Source of the DNA: Colwellia sp. PAMC 20917
GTDB lineage: Bacteria; Pseudomonadota; Gammaproteobacteria; Enterobacterales; Alteromonadaceae
Length of the DNA stretch: 64,000 bases
Direction of reading: 5' to 3'
Assembly: GCF_001767295.1 (NCBI RefSeq)
Contig: NZ_CP014944.1
Location: forward strand, 4,278,001 to 4,342,000
Under the pieces are notes generated by a model, which was not told the DNA's origin, ran no database searches, and saw only the letters and a list, made by a program, of their open reading frames with translations. Shown piece by piece: positions 6,452-21,400 of the stretch (the stretch's first letter is position 1; the number at the start of each line of letters is the position of its first letter). The position numbers were made by a program, and so were the translations under genes.

Positions 6452-9400
6452 ATTAAAAAATTTAATATAGTTAATGTAAATATCTTTTTATTAGTAATTA
6501 TTTTTACTACTATCCTTTTATCGTCCGCGGATAGTATAGCCTCGAGTACAAACTCTGTAATTGACACTCCTAATATTTCTTTTGATAGTTCGCAGGCCGC
6601 AGCTCTCACATTTAATCAACGCTCTCAGCACGGGCAGGAATATTTAATTGAAAACCAAAAGTTTCAGGCCAGATATTCTGCCGAGGGCTGGATGTTTGTA
6701 CCTGACGATGGCGGGCCTCAATGGCATTGGAAATTAGTCGCCACTAATGCGTCAGATAAATTAGACTTTAATGCAAAACCAGAGGCATACGGATTAAGGG
6801 ATATTCGATACCATCGTGGCGCTATTATTGAACAATACATTGCCAAGCCACAGGGTATGGAACAACAGTTTTTGATCACGTCTCCTCTTGATTTAAACGG
6901 GCAGGCGTTGCAGATAGAGGGAGAGATTGAAGCTGATGGTTTATTTGTTGAGACTTCTCATGGGTGGTTATGGCAAAACTCAAATGGTGTTGTGAGCCTG
7001 GGTGATGTTACCGTTATTGATGCCGATGGGCAACATTTATCAGCTTATATGGAAGTTACATCAAATCATACTCGAATAGTGGTTGATGCCAAAGATTTAG
7101 CGACCGCTGCTTATCCTGTTTTAATTGATCCAGAAGTTGGAACTAATGATTTCAGAATTAGCACTATGGGGCCTGATGGTTCTGCTGGTTATACTGCTGA
7201 TAACCCTGCTGTTGCCTACAACAGTAGTTTAAATGAGTATTTAGTAGTTTGGGAAGGCGATGATGATACCGTCCCACTAGTTGACGAAGAAATAGAAATA
7301 TTTGGCCAACGCATAAATGCTGAAACAGGAGCGCTTGTCGGCTCCCGCATAAGAATCAGTGAAATGGGGCCTGACGGTGATACCACATACAGAGCAAACA
7401 CTCCTACTGTGGCCTACAGTAGTGCCGAAGATGAATATCTTGTTTGTTGGAGTGGTGATGATGATAGCGCGTCTAAAGTTAATGAAGAGATTGAAATTCA
7501 CTGTAATTATGTTGTCGCTGCAACAGGAACTACGCCATTCTTCCCCATTATATATTCAGATATGGGCACTGATGGCAATACAAATTACTCTGCATTCAAC
7601 CCTGATGTTACTTATAACGCAATCAATAACGAGTATCTATTAGTTTGGGAGGGAAGTGACAATACAGGAATTTTGGTAGCAAGTGAATTTGAGGTTTACG
7701 GTCAAAGAATATTAAGTACCACAGGCGCAGAAATTGGTAGCAATGACTTTCGCATAAGTGATATGGGTAATGATGGAGATGCTGACTTTGATGCGCTAAG
7801 ACCAGCCGTTAGCCACAATGAAATTAATAATGAATATTTAGTTGTATGGGGTGGTGAAAATCAGGGGCTAGTTGATGAATGGGAAATTTATGGTCAACGA
7901 ATTGATGGTGCATCGGGCACTGCTATGGGTACTAATGAGTTAGGCATCAATGACTTTCGCATAAGTGATATGGGGACTGATGGTTCAACGTTATTTTCTG
8001 GATTTGAACCAGATATTGCTTTTAACCGTTTTAATAATGAATACCTTGTTGTTTGGGAAGGTGAAGATAATACCGGCACATTAGTCAGTGGTGAGTTTGA
8101 AATTTTTGGTCAGAGATTATTAGGGGAAACGGCTGCTGAAACTGGTACGAATGACTTTAGAATTAGCGATATGGGGACCGATGGAAATACAAGCTTTGAA
8201 ACTTTCGGCGCAAGTGTTTCATATAATAAAGTTAATAATGAATATTTAGTGGTTTGGAGTGGAGAAGACAATACCGGTTTGTTAGTTGATGGTGAGTTTG
8301 AGATTTATGGGCAACGCTTAATTGCTAGTAGTGGTGTTGAAGTTGGCACCAATGATTTCAGGATCAGCGACATGGGAACTGATGGAGATGCCGATTTTGA
8401 TGCTTTAAATAAGGCTATAGCATACAACCCAGAGAATAATGAGTATCTAGTAGTTTGGGAAGGTGAAAACCAGATTCTGATCAGTGAGTTTGAAATTTAT
8501 GGTCAACGAATAGAGATAAACTTGGGATTGGTTTTAAACGAAATAGATTATGATCAACCGGGCTCGGATAATAACGAGTTTATTGAATTAAAAAATACCG
8601 GTGATGCTGGTATCGATTTAAGTGTTTTTTCGGTTGAGCTTTTTAATGAAAGCAGCAACTCGGTTTATAAAACGTTTACATTACCATCAGTCATACTCGC
8701 AGCAGGTGATTATTATGTGATATGTGGAAATTCAACCAGAGTCAGTAATTGTGATCAAGATGATGTCACGGATATCGACTTGATTCAAAATGGATCCCCA
8801 GATGCCGTCGCTTTGAAGTGGGATACAACAATTGTCGATGCCGTTAGTTATGAGGGTGATAGCACCGCGCCTTATTTAGAAAATACCGGTGTAGGCATAC
8901 TTGATGACCCTACGATGAATTCTGGTGGTATTGGTCGAATTCCAGATGGTAATGATACCAATGATAATGCAACGGATTGGTTATTTAGTTGTGTAACACC
9001 TGGTACCGATAATCTTAATGTAACAACAGACTGCAATGTAGCTTCAGTTTTAACAATAGCTGGTGCTAATTTGAGTTATGAAGAAGGTGATGGTGCGGTT
9101 GTTATTGCCGCTTTAACTACCGCTACCGATTATGACTCAGCAGCTTTTGATTCTGGTGATTTTACCATTGATATTACTTCAAATGGTACGGCAAATGATC
9201 GCTTATCAATTATTAATGTTGGCAGCGGTGCGGGAGATATTGGCTTTAATTCGGCTACTGGCGATGTTAGCTATGAAGGTGTTGTTATTGGTTCTGCATC
9301 TGGTGGAAATAATGGTTCGACACCACTAGTCATTAGTTTTAATACTAATTCCACTATTGAAGCTATAAATGTGTTAGCAACCAAAATTACTTTCGAAAAT

Positions 9401-12400
9401 ACTTTCGATAACCCTAGTACTCTAAATCGAACGGTTAGATTTGTTTTAAAAGATGATGATTTAGATGATAGTAATGCAGTCACTAAGATTATTGAAATCT
9501 CGAATATTAATGATGTGCCAGTTAATACCGTAGTACCGATAATTAGCGGTACGGCCAGCATTGGCAATGCGTTGTCATCGACAACGGGCAGTTGGACGGA
9601 TGCGGACGGCGATACACCAAGTTACAGTTATCAATGGTATCGAGCCGATGATAATGGTGGCACCAATGAGGCCGCCATCGCTGGCGCGACGACAAATAGT
9701 TACACACTGAACAGCGCGGATGCGCATCAATACCTACGCGTAATCGTCACTGCCAATGATGGCAATGGCAGCAGTGATCAAACGGCGAGTAGTACACGCA
9801 CCGCGATCAACAATGCGGCGCCGGTGAATACGGTGGTGCCTGTCATGAGCGGTACGGCCAGCATTGGCAATGCGTTGTCATCGACAACGGGCAGTTGGAC
9901 GGATGCAGACGGCGATTCACCAAGTTACAGTTATCAATGGTATCGAGCCGATGATAATGGTGGCACCAATGAGGCCGCCATCGCTGGCGCGACGACGAAT
10001 AGTTACACACTGAACAGCGCGGATGCGCATCAATACCTACGCGTAATCGTCACTGCCAATGATGGCAATGGCAGCAGTGATCAAACGGCGAGTAGTACAC
10101 GCACCGCGATCAACAATGCGGCGCCGGTGAATACGGTGGTGCCTGTCATGAGCGGTACGGCCAGCATTGGCAATGCGTTGTCATCGACAACGGGCAGTTG
10201 GACGGATGCAGACGGCGATACACCAAGTTACAGTTATCAATGGTATCGAGCCGATGATAATGGTGGCACCAATGAGGCCGCCATCGCTGGCGCGACGACA
10301 AATAGTTACACACTGAACAGCGCGGATGCGCATCAATACCTACGCGTAATCGTCACTGCCAATGATGGCAATGGCAGCAGTGATCAAACGGCGAGTAGTA
10401 CACGCACCGCGATCAACAATGCGGCGCCGGTGAATACGGTGGTGCCTGTCATGAGCGGTACGGCCAGCATTGGCAATGCGTTGTCATCGACAACGGGCAG
10501 TTGGACGGATGCAGACGGCGATACACCAAGTTACAGTTATCAATGGTATCGAGCCGATGATAATGGTGGCACCAATGAGGCCGCCATCGCTGGCGCGACG
10601 ACGAATAGTTACACACTGAACAGCGCGGATGCGCATCAATACCTACGCGTAATCGTCACTGCCAATGATGGCAATGGCAGCAGTGATCAAACGGCGAGTA
10701 GTACACGCACCGCGATCAACAATGCGGCGCCGGTGAATACGGTGGTGCCTGTCATGAGCGGTACGGCCAGCATTGGCAATGCGTTGTCATCGACAACGGG
10801 CAGTTGGACGGATGCAGACGGCGATTCACCAAGTTACAGTTATCAATGGTATCGAGCCGATGATAATGGTGGCACCAATGAGGCCGCCATCGCTGGCGCG
10901 ACGACGAATAGTTACACACTGAACAGCGCGGATGCGCATCAATACCTACGCGTAATCGTCACTGCCAATGATGGCAATGGCAGCAGTGATCAAACGGCGA
11001 GTAGTACACGCACCGCGATCAGCAATGCGGCGCCGGTGAATACGGTGGTGCCTGTCATGAGCGGTACGGCCAGCATTGGCAATGCGTTGTCATCGACAAC
11101 GGGCAGTTGGACGGATGCAGACGGCGATTCACCAAGTTACAGTTATCAATGGTATCGAGCCGATGATAATGGTGGCACCAATGAGGCCGCCATCGCTGGC
11201 GCGACGACGAATAGTTACACACTGAACAGCGCGGATGCGCATCAATACCTACGCGTAATCGTCACTGCCAATGATGGCAATGGCAGCAGTGATCAAACGG
11301 CGAGTAGTACACGCACCGCGATCAGCAATGCGGCGCCGGTGAATACGGTGGTGCCTGTCATGAGCGGTACGGCCAGCATTGGCAATGCGTTGTCATCGAC
11401 AACGGGCAGTTGGACGGATGCAGACGGCGATACACCAAGTTACAGTTATCAATGGTATCGAGCCGATGATAATGGTGGCACCAATGAGGCCGCCATCGCT
11501 GGCGCGACGACAAATAGTTACACACTGAACAGCGCGGATGCGCATCAATACCTACGCGTAATCGTCACTGCCAATGATGGCAATGGCAGCAGTGATCAAA
11601 CGGCGAGTAGTACACGCACCGCGATCAGCAATGCGGCGCCGGTGAATACGGTGGTACCTGTCATGAGCGGTACGGCCAGCATTGGCAATGCGTTGTCATC
11701 GACAACGGGCAGTTGGACGGATGCAGACGGCGATTCACCAAGTTACAGTTATCAATGGTATCGAGCCGATGATAATGGTGGCACCAATGAGGCCGCCATC
11801 GCTGGCGCGACGACAAATAGTTACACACTGAACAGCGCGGATGCGCATCAATACCTACGCGTAATCGTCACTGCCAATGATGGCAATGGCAGCAGTGATC
11901 AAACGGCGAGTAGTACACGCACCGCGATCAGCAATGCGGCGCCGGTGAATACGGTGGTACCTGTCATGAGCGGTACGGCCAGCATTGGCAATGCGTTGTC
12001 ATCGACAACGGGCAGTTGGACGGATGCAGACGGCGATACACCAAGTTACAGTTATCAATGGTATCGAGCCGATGATAATGGTGGCACCAATGAGGCCGCC
12101 ATCGCTGGCGCGACGACAAATAGTTACACACTGAACAGCGCGGATGCGCATCAATACCTACGCGTAATCGTCACTGCCAATGATGGCAATGGCAGCAGTG
12201 ATCAAACGGCGAGTAGTACACGCACCGCGATCAACAATGCGGCGCCGGTGAATACGGTGGTACCTGTCATGAGCGGTACGGCCAGCATTGGCAATGCGTT
12301 GTCATCGACAACGGGCAGTTGGACGGATGCAGACGGCGATTCACCAAGTTACAGTTATCAATGGTATCGAGCCGATGATAATGGTGGCACCAATGAGGCC

Positions 12401-15400
12401 GCCATCGCTGGCGCGACGACAAATAGTTACACACTGAACAGCGCGGATGCGCATCAATACCTACGCGTAATCGTCACTGCCAATGATGGCAATGGCAGCA
12501 GTGATCAAACGGCGAGTAGTACACGCACCGCGATCAACAATGCGGCGCCGGTGAATACGGTGGTGCCTGTCATGAGCGGTACGGCCAGCATTGGCAATGC
12601 GTTGTCATCGACAACGGGCAGTTGGACGGATGCAGACGGCGATTCACCAAGTTACAGTTATCAATGGTATCGAGCCGATGATAATGGTGGCACCAATGAG
12701 GCCGCCATCGCTGGCGCGACGACAAATAGTTACACACTGAACAGCGCGGATGCGCATCAATACCTACGCGTAATCGTCACTGCCAATGATGGCAATGGCA
12801 GCAGTGATCAAACGGCGAGTAGTACACGCACCGCGATCAGCAATGCGGCGCCGGTGAATACGGTGGTACCTGTCATGAGCGGTACGGCCAGCATTGGCAA
12901 TGCGTTGTCATCGACAACGGGCAGTTGGACGGATGCAGACGGCGATACACCAAGTTACAGTTATCAATGGTATCGAGCCGATGATAATGGTGGCACCAAT
13001 GAGGCCGCCATCGCTGGCGCGACGACGAATAGTTACACACTGAACAGCGCGGATGCGCATCAATACCTACGCGTAATCGTCACTGCCAATGATGGCAATG
13101 GCAGCAGTGATCAAACGGCGAGTAGTCTTTATACATTAATAAGTAACAGTTTACCTTTTTTATCTGGAACATTTACGACAGACGGTGTTGTCAATGATAA
13201 CGCAACAATTACACCTTTTAGTGGAGTAACCGTTGCTGATTCTGATACTGATAATGTTTCAATTAATATTACTTATACTTCCGCAAACGGAACTTTAAAC
13301 GGAACTGGTATTACAGGCTCGGCAGGTAATTACACAGTCACATCTGCCTTAGCTGCAACGGCGACTTCTAATTTACAGGTTATCATTTTTACACCTACTG
13401 AGAATCAAACTGTAGTTGGTTCAACAGTTGTCAGTAGCTTTACTTTGATCCCAAATGACGGTATTGGAAATGGAATATCTAATGCTACAAGCCAACTAAC
13501 AGCCACATCAATCAATGATGAACCAACTATTTCTGGTACACCAGCAACGAGTGTCACAGAAGACACTAATTATAGTTTTCTACCAACAGGAGTTGATATT
13601 GATAGTGGTGAGAGCGCTACTTTAGTTTATAGCATTACCAATAAGCCTGGTTGGGCGAGTTTTGATATTGCTACTGGCGCCTTAACTGGAATACCCAATG
13701 ACTCTGGCGTAGGTACAACGAGTGGTATTGTTATAACTGTGACTGATACTCATAGCGCTGCTGATTCACTGGCTAGTTTTGATCTGACGGTGACAAATAT
13801 TAATGATGATCCTGTTATTACGGGTACTGCAACAACTAGCACAGTAGAAGATAGTCTATATAACTTTACACCTTCTGCTAGCGATTCTGATAATGGCGAA
13901 ACTGCCAGCCTAGTTTTTAGTATCACCAACAAACCAACGTGGGCTAGTTTCAGTACCAGTTCCGGCGCCTTAACTGGAATACCCGATGATTCTGATGTCG
14001 GTACAACTAAAGGTATTGTGATTAAAGTGACCGATATTAATGGAGCTATAGATACCTTACCAAGTTTTGACTTAGTGGTTACAAATTTTGATGATCCACC
14101 TACGGTGGTAAATATTTTGCCTGATATAACGGTTAATGAAGATTCATCAGATACTAATATTAATTTGAACTTAGCATTTGCTGATGTTGATAGTGATGAT
14201 ACCGCCATTACTAAATTAGTTCAGACAAATACAAATGCTGCTCTTGTGACTGCTTCAATAACTGGAAATTCGCTGATTTTAAGTTACTTAACTGATATGA
14301 ATGGCAGTGCTAATATTACCGTTAGAGCAACGTCTAATGGTAAAACGGTTGATGACACATTCACTGTGATTGTGACTGAAAAAAATGATACTCCGATATT
14401 TTCAAGTATTGAAATAGCCATGGTTAATGAAGATTTTCCTTACAACTACAGTATCACAACCGATGATGTTGATGGTGAACCTGTCAGTATTTCGGCTTCG
14501 AATATTCCTAATTGGCTATCATTAACAGATAACAGCGACGGTACAGCTATTTTGTCTGGAACTGCAAGTAATGATGAGGTTGGCCCTCATACCATTAGCT
14601 TAAAAGTGAGCGATGGCGATTTATTTAGTTATCAAGATTTTATAATAACGGTAAGTAATGTTAATGATACTCCGGCTATCAATAGTGCCGAAATTTCCGT
14701 TGCAACCGAAGATTTAACTTATAGTTACACCGTAATTGCAACGGATGTTGATGTTGGCGATAGCCTTATTTTTAGCGCTCCTACTTTACCAAGCTGGTTG
14801 AATTTTGATAGTGGAACTCATACTTTAACTGGTATGCCATTTAACGGTGATGTGGGTATTCATAATGTAGTATTACGTGTGACAGATGCTAGCGGTGCAA
14901 GTTTTGATCAGAATTTTAGTATTGAAGTGTTTAACGCCAATGACACACTATTTGTTGATAGCGCAGCAATTGTCAATGCAACTGAGCAAGTAATATACAG
15001 TTATACATTGAAAAGTCATGATATTGATATTGGTGATAGTTTAACCTCTAATGTGATCACTAAACCTACTTGGTTAAGCTTTACTCCTATTACCAATGTA
15101 TTGAGTAATGGAGTAATTATCGATAGTGGTGTATTAACAGGGACTCCGACAAATAGTGATGTAGGCGAGCATAATGTTGTACTTCAAATCACTGATGGTG
15201 TTATACCAGAGCATCAAACTTTTACTATCAATGTAGGCAATATTAATGATATCCCTGTTATTAGTGGTGTGCCAAATAGCAGTGTCGATGAAGATGCTTT
15301 GTACTATTTTAAGCCTCTGGTTACCGATCAAGATTTAGGTGACAGTCAAACTTTTAGTATTACAGGTAAACCTGATTGGGCAAGTTTCAATACCAGTAAC

Positions 15401-18400
15401 GGTGAGCTTACGGGCACACCTGGTAATACCGATGTGAGCGTATATAATAATATTGTGATAACAGTGACTGATGCAGCTTTTGCCAGTGATAGCTTATCAG
15501 CCTTTAATATTACTGTCGGTAACACTAATGATGCACCAATCATTAACAGTCTTGCATCAACAAGTGCTAATGAAGGTGAGTTATATAGTTATACCGTCAT
15601 AGCCAGTGATGTTGATGTTGGAAATAGTTTAACTTTTAACGCGCCGATACTGCCTACATGGTTAAGTTTTGATGCAGGAACACAATTACTAAGCGGTATT
15701 CCTGCTCAGCAAGATATTGGCTTTTATACTGTGGTTTTACGTGTGAATGACGGTAATGTGAATGTTGATCAAAGTTTTGTGATCGAGGTTTCTGCGACCA
15801 ATAATTCGCCAGTGATCACAAGCACCGCAGCAACAATCGCGATTGAAGATATTTTGTACATTTATGCCGCAACAGTAGTTGATCCTGATGATAGTAATAA
15901 CGGCATTGATCTGAACTGGAGTTTAACTAATGCGCCAGCAGGTATGCTTATTTCTAATCTCGGAGTAGTTACCTGGACACCAGCCAATGCAGTTACAACT
16001 TCAGGTTCAGTCACTTTATGGGTTGCTGATGGCGGTGAAAATGGTTCAGCTGCAGCTACAGAAAGCTTTATTATTACGGTGACTAATACCAATAATGCGC
16101 CTACCATTACAGGCGCACCCGCAACCAGTGCATCAGAAGATAGTACTTATAGTTTTACCCCCTATGCTGATGATGTGGATGTTGGGGACAGTTTAAGCTT
16201 TAGCATTATCAATCAACCAATCTGGGCGATCTTTGATACAAGCACCGGGGCTTTAACTGGCACACCGACCAATGCTGATGTGGGGGTCACCAATGGTATC
16301 GTGATCACGGTAACCGATCTTGATAGTTCTTCAGCCTCTTTGAGCAGTTTTGATTTGAGTGTGATCAATGTGAATGATGCCCCCATCATTTCAGGTACGC
16401 CTGCGAACAGTGTGGCAGAGGACAGTCTTTACAGTTTTATCCCCGCAGCTTCTGATGTGGATGCTGGTGATAGCTTAAGCTTTAGCATTATCAATCAACC
16501 CGCTTGGGCAACTTTTAATCCAAGTAATGGTGCGTTAACGGGTATACCGAATAACTCAGACGTAAGTCTGAGTAGTGGCATTGTGATATCAGTGACTGAT
16601 CTCAGTAATGCCTCAAGCAGCTTAGCCAGTTTTAATATTACAGTAATTAATATTAACGATGCCCCCACCATTTCAGGCATGTCTGCAACCAGTGTGGCAG
16701 AGGACAGTCTTTACAGTTTTATCCCGACGGCTTCTGATGCGGATGCTGGTGATAGCTTAAGTTTTAGCATTATCAATCAACCCGCTTGGGCAAGTTTTAA
16801 TCCAAGTAATGGTGCGTTAACGGGGATACCGAATAACTCAGACGTGGGTATGAATAGTGGCATTGTGATTTCAGTGACTGATCTCAGTAATGCCTCAAGC
16901 AGCTTAGCCAGTTTTAATATTACAGTGATTAATATTAACGATGCCCCCATCATTTCAGGTACGCCTGCGAACAGTGTGGCAGAGGACAGTCTTTACAGTT
17001 TTATCCCGACGGCTTCTGATGCGGATGCTGGTGATAGCTTAAGTTTTAGCATTATCAATCAACCTGGCTGGACAACCTTTAATCCAAGTACTGGAGCTTT
17101 AACTGGCACGCCCGGCAATGTTGATGTGGGTGTCACCAACGCTATCGTGATCACGGTAACCGATCTTAATAATGCAGCTGCCTCTTTGGTCAATTTTGAT
17201 TTGAGTGTTATCAATGTGAATGACGCACCCACTATTACTGGTACGCCTGCAACTAGTGTGGCAGAGGATAGCCTTTACAGCTTTACCCCAGCGGCTTCTG
17301 ATATCGATGCTGGTGACGTGTTAACTTTTAGTATTAGTAACCAACCGAACTGGGCAAATTTTAATACCAGCACAGGCGCTTTAACTGGCATGCCTACTAA
17401 TGCTGATGTGGGAGTCACCAACGGTATCGTGATCACGGTAACCGATCTTAATAATGCAGCTGCCTCTTTGGTCAATTTTGATTTGAGTGTTATCAATGTG
17501 AATGACGCACCCACTATTACTGGTACGCCTGCAACTAGTGTGGCAGAGGATAGCCTTTACAGCTTTACCCCAGCGGCTTCTGATATCGATGCTGGTGACG
17601 TGTTAACTTTTAGTATTAGTAACCAACCGAACTGGGCAAATTTTAATACCAGCACAGGCGCTTTAACTGGCATGCCTACTAATGCTGATGTGGGAGTCAC
17701 CAACGCTATCGTGATCACGGTAACCGATCTTAATAATGCAGCTGCCTCTTTGGTCAATTTTGATTTGAGTGTTATCAATGTGAATGACGCACCCACTATT
17801 ACTGGTACGCCTGCAACTAGTGTGGCAGAGGATAGCCTTTACAGCTTTACCCCAGCGGCTTCTGATATCGATGCTGGTGACGTGTTAACTTTTAGTATTA
17901 GTAACCAACCGAACTGGGCAAATTTTAATACCAGCACAGGCGCTTTAACTGGCATGCCTACTAATGCTGATGTGGGAGTCACCAACGGTATCGTGATCAC
18001 GGTAACCGATCTTAATAATGCAGCTGCCTCTTTGGTCAATTTTGATTTGAGTGTTATCAATGTGAATGACGCACCCACTATTACTGGTACGCCTGCAACT
18101 AGTGTGGCAGAGGATAGCCTTTACAGCTTTACCCCAGCGGCTTCTGATATCGATGCTGGTGACGTGTTAACTTTTAGTATTAGTAACCAACCGAACTGGG
18201 CAAATTTTAATACCAGCACAGGCGCTTTAACTGGCATGCCTACTAATGCTGATGTGGGAGTCACCAACGCTATCGTGATCACGGTAACCGATCTTAATAA
18301 TGCAGCTGCCTCTTTGGTCAGTTTTGATTTGAGTGTTATCAATGTGAATGACGCACCCACCATTACTGGTACGCCTGCAACTAGTGTGGCAGAGGATAGC

Positions 18401-21400
18401 CTTTACAGCTTTACCCCAGCGGTTTCTGATATCGATGCTGGTGACGTGTTAACTTTTAGTATTAGTAACCAACCGATCTGGGCAAATTTTAATACCAGCA
18501 CAGGCGCTTTAACTGGCATGCCCACTAATGCTGATGTGGGGGTCACCAACGGTATCGTGATCACGGTAACAGATCTTAATAATGTATCATCATCGTTGAC
18601 CGGTTTTGACCTAACAGTAATTAATGTCAACGATACGCCAGAGGTTATTGATCAAAATATAACTACGAACGAAGATATTGCAGTTTCGATTGTATTAATT
18701 GGCACTGATGTCGATGGTGATAGCTTGTCTTTTATGTGGGTGAACGAACCATCAAATGGAACTCTTACGGGAGTTTTACCTAATCTTAGCTACACTCCAA
18801 ATGCCAATTTTTCAGGTAGCGACAGTTTCTCCTTTAAAGCTAATGATGGGACAACCGACTCAAATACAGCTACAGTTTATCTTACGATTAATAGCACGAA
18901 TGACACTCCTTTGGTCAGCGACAAAACCGTTACTATGTTAGAGGATTCTAGTGTAGATATTATTTTGACGGCTAGCGATTCAGATAATGATAAGCTGACA
19001 TTTGTTGTCGTAAGGCAACCTAGCAATGGTTTGTTGACTGGTCAGGCTCCGGATCTCCTTTTTACCCCCAATGGTAATTTTAATGGCAGTGATAGTTTTA
19101 CTTTCAAAGCCAATGACGGAGAGTTAGATTCTGAAACGAAAACAGTTGCAATTGATATAACACCTGTTAATGATGAGCCTCAAGCTGTCGATGATTACCT
19201 AAGTAGAGATAATTGGGATACTGTGACTATTGATGTGCTATTAAACGATAGTGATGTAGATGCAGACGCTATGACTATTGAAGGCGCTAATGTTAATTCT
19301 GGTACGCTCAGCTGGACTGACGAGCTATTGACCTTCACCCCGAATATTGGTTTTAAAGGTGTAGTGGTGATTGACTATACTATTAGCGATAATCAGCAGG
19401 GAAGTGACTCAGCTCAAGTCTTTATTGATATCAATGTAGATGATGTCAGTTTACCTGTGATCAATGCACCTGCAGATGTAGAGGTTAATGCAGATGCGTT
19501 ATTAGTCAAGGTTGAACTTGGCGTTGCAACGGCGGTGGATCAGTTTGGACGCTCAATTGCTGTGACTTTAGTTGACGACCTAACATTTTTCAAACCGGGT
19601 ATTCATTCTGTTATATGGCGCGCAATGGATAGCGAAGGGCTTGTTGCTGAAGCAAGTCAATTAGTGCGTATTAACCCATTAATTTCTCTTGATAAAGACC
19701 AAACTATGCTTGAAGGGGGTGGGGTAACAGTTGGTATCCGACTGAATGGGGTTTCTCCGCAGTATCCCCTGCATATCCCCTTTATTGTTACAGGTAGTGC
19801 AAACTCAGGAGATGATCATAATTTGAATAGTGGTGTGGTTGTGATTGAATCAGGGACTGAGGCTTTCATCCATTTTGATATCTTAGCGGATGTTGAAATA
19901 GAAGGGCAGGAGACAATTGTTTTGGAACTTGGTAATACCGTTAATCGAGGTAGCAAATTTATTCATACGGTGACCATTAATGAAGATAATGTTGCGCCTC
20001 GAGTAAGTTTAACTTTAGAGCAATCAGGTTCCGCTCATGCCATTATTTATCAACAAGCGGGTGAAGTTGTTGTCAATTCAAAAATCGATCATCCAAAGCC
20101 TGATAGGCAGTTCAGCTATATCTGGTCTAATCAAGAACAGATAATTACTGATGTTGATAATATAGATGAAAGCTTTAGTTTTGACCCTTCCAACTTGTCG
20201 CCAGGTCTTTACCATATTCAATTGAAGGTGACAGATCTTAATGAACCAGAATTTAGTGATGTTTTTGAGTTGAATTTTAAACTTCAAACAATGGCAATTG
20301 ATCTGGGAAGTGATGATTTTGATGGGGATGGTATACCCGATAATATTGAGGGACACGAGGATAGCGATGGTGATGGACTTGCTAACTATATGGATGCTTT
20401 TGCTGAATGTAATGTTATGCCATCCCAAGTTGATACCAGTAACTTCTTGGTTGAAGGCGAACCTGGAGTTTGTTTACGTTTGGGGGATGTTGCCCTTGAT
20501 AATGGTGCCAATGGTCTGCGAATAATAAATGAGCAAATAACAGACACTGAAACCGTCAATATGAGTAGTGTCTTCGATTTTATTGCTTACAATTTACCAA
20601 TGGCAGGTGAGAGTTATCAAATTGTTTTACCCCAGGTTCAGCCTGTGCCTGCCAAAGCTATCTATAGAAAACTAATGCCACTAATTGGCTGGGTGACTTT
20701 TAGTGAAACTCAAGCAGATCAACTTTGGTCAACTCAAGGAGAACGTGGCTATTGCCCTCCACCCGGAGATATAAGTTGGCAAAAAGGTCTCGTTGAAGGA
20801 AGCTGGTGTGTTCAACTTACGATCCAAGACGGGGGTATTAATGATGCTGATGGACTCTCTAATAATATGATTGTTGATCCTGGTGGTGTTGCTGTGTTCA
20901 TTAATAATAATACCCCTCCTGTTGCAAATGACGATATGGCTGAAACTAGTATCAATACTTCGCTGATCATTGATGTATTAGCCAATGATAGTGATGTTGA
21001 TGGTGATTTGTTAACGATTAGTTCTGCAAATGCGAACTTAGGTCAGGTTATTGTTGTTGGCAGTCAGTTAGAGTATCAGCCTGTTATGCAATTTATCGGT
21101 ATTGATACTATCGTTTATGCTATTACAGATGGTATGGGGGGGGCTACCTCTGCTAGTGTCAGTATTGAAGTATTAGCCAATCAAAAACCGATTGCCAATA
21201 ATGACATAGCGACAGTTAAGGCTGGGCAACAAATAATTATAGATGTTTTGGTTAATGACTCCGATGGTGAAAATGATATATTGCAAGTGATTGAAGTGAC
21301 TGCTGAGCAGGGAAGTATTTTTATCAACGCTGATAATACACTTACCTATACTGCACCACTAGACTTTATAGGCGTGGATAGTGTCAACTATTTGATCCGT

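Noticed and set aside
9522-13125. Possible CRISPR or rolling-circle array
   Set aside because: The repeats are contiguous 303-base coding units with no spacers and an intact reading frame throughout.
9271-18630. Many minus-strand frames inside the giant gene
   Set aside because: They repeat with the period of the tandem arrays and are antisense shadows of the real frame.
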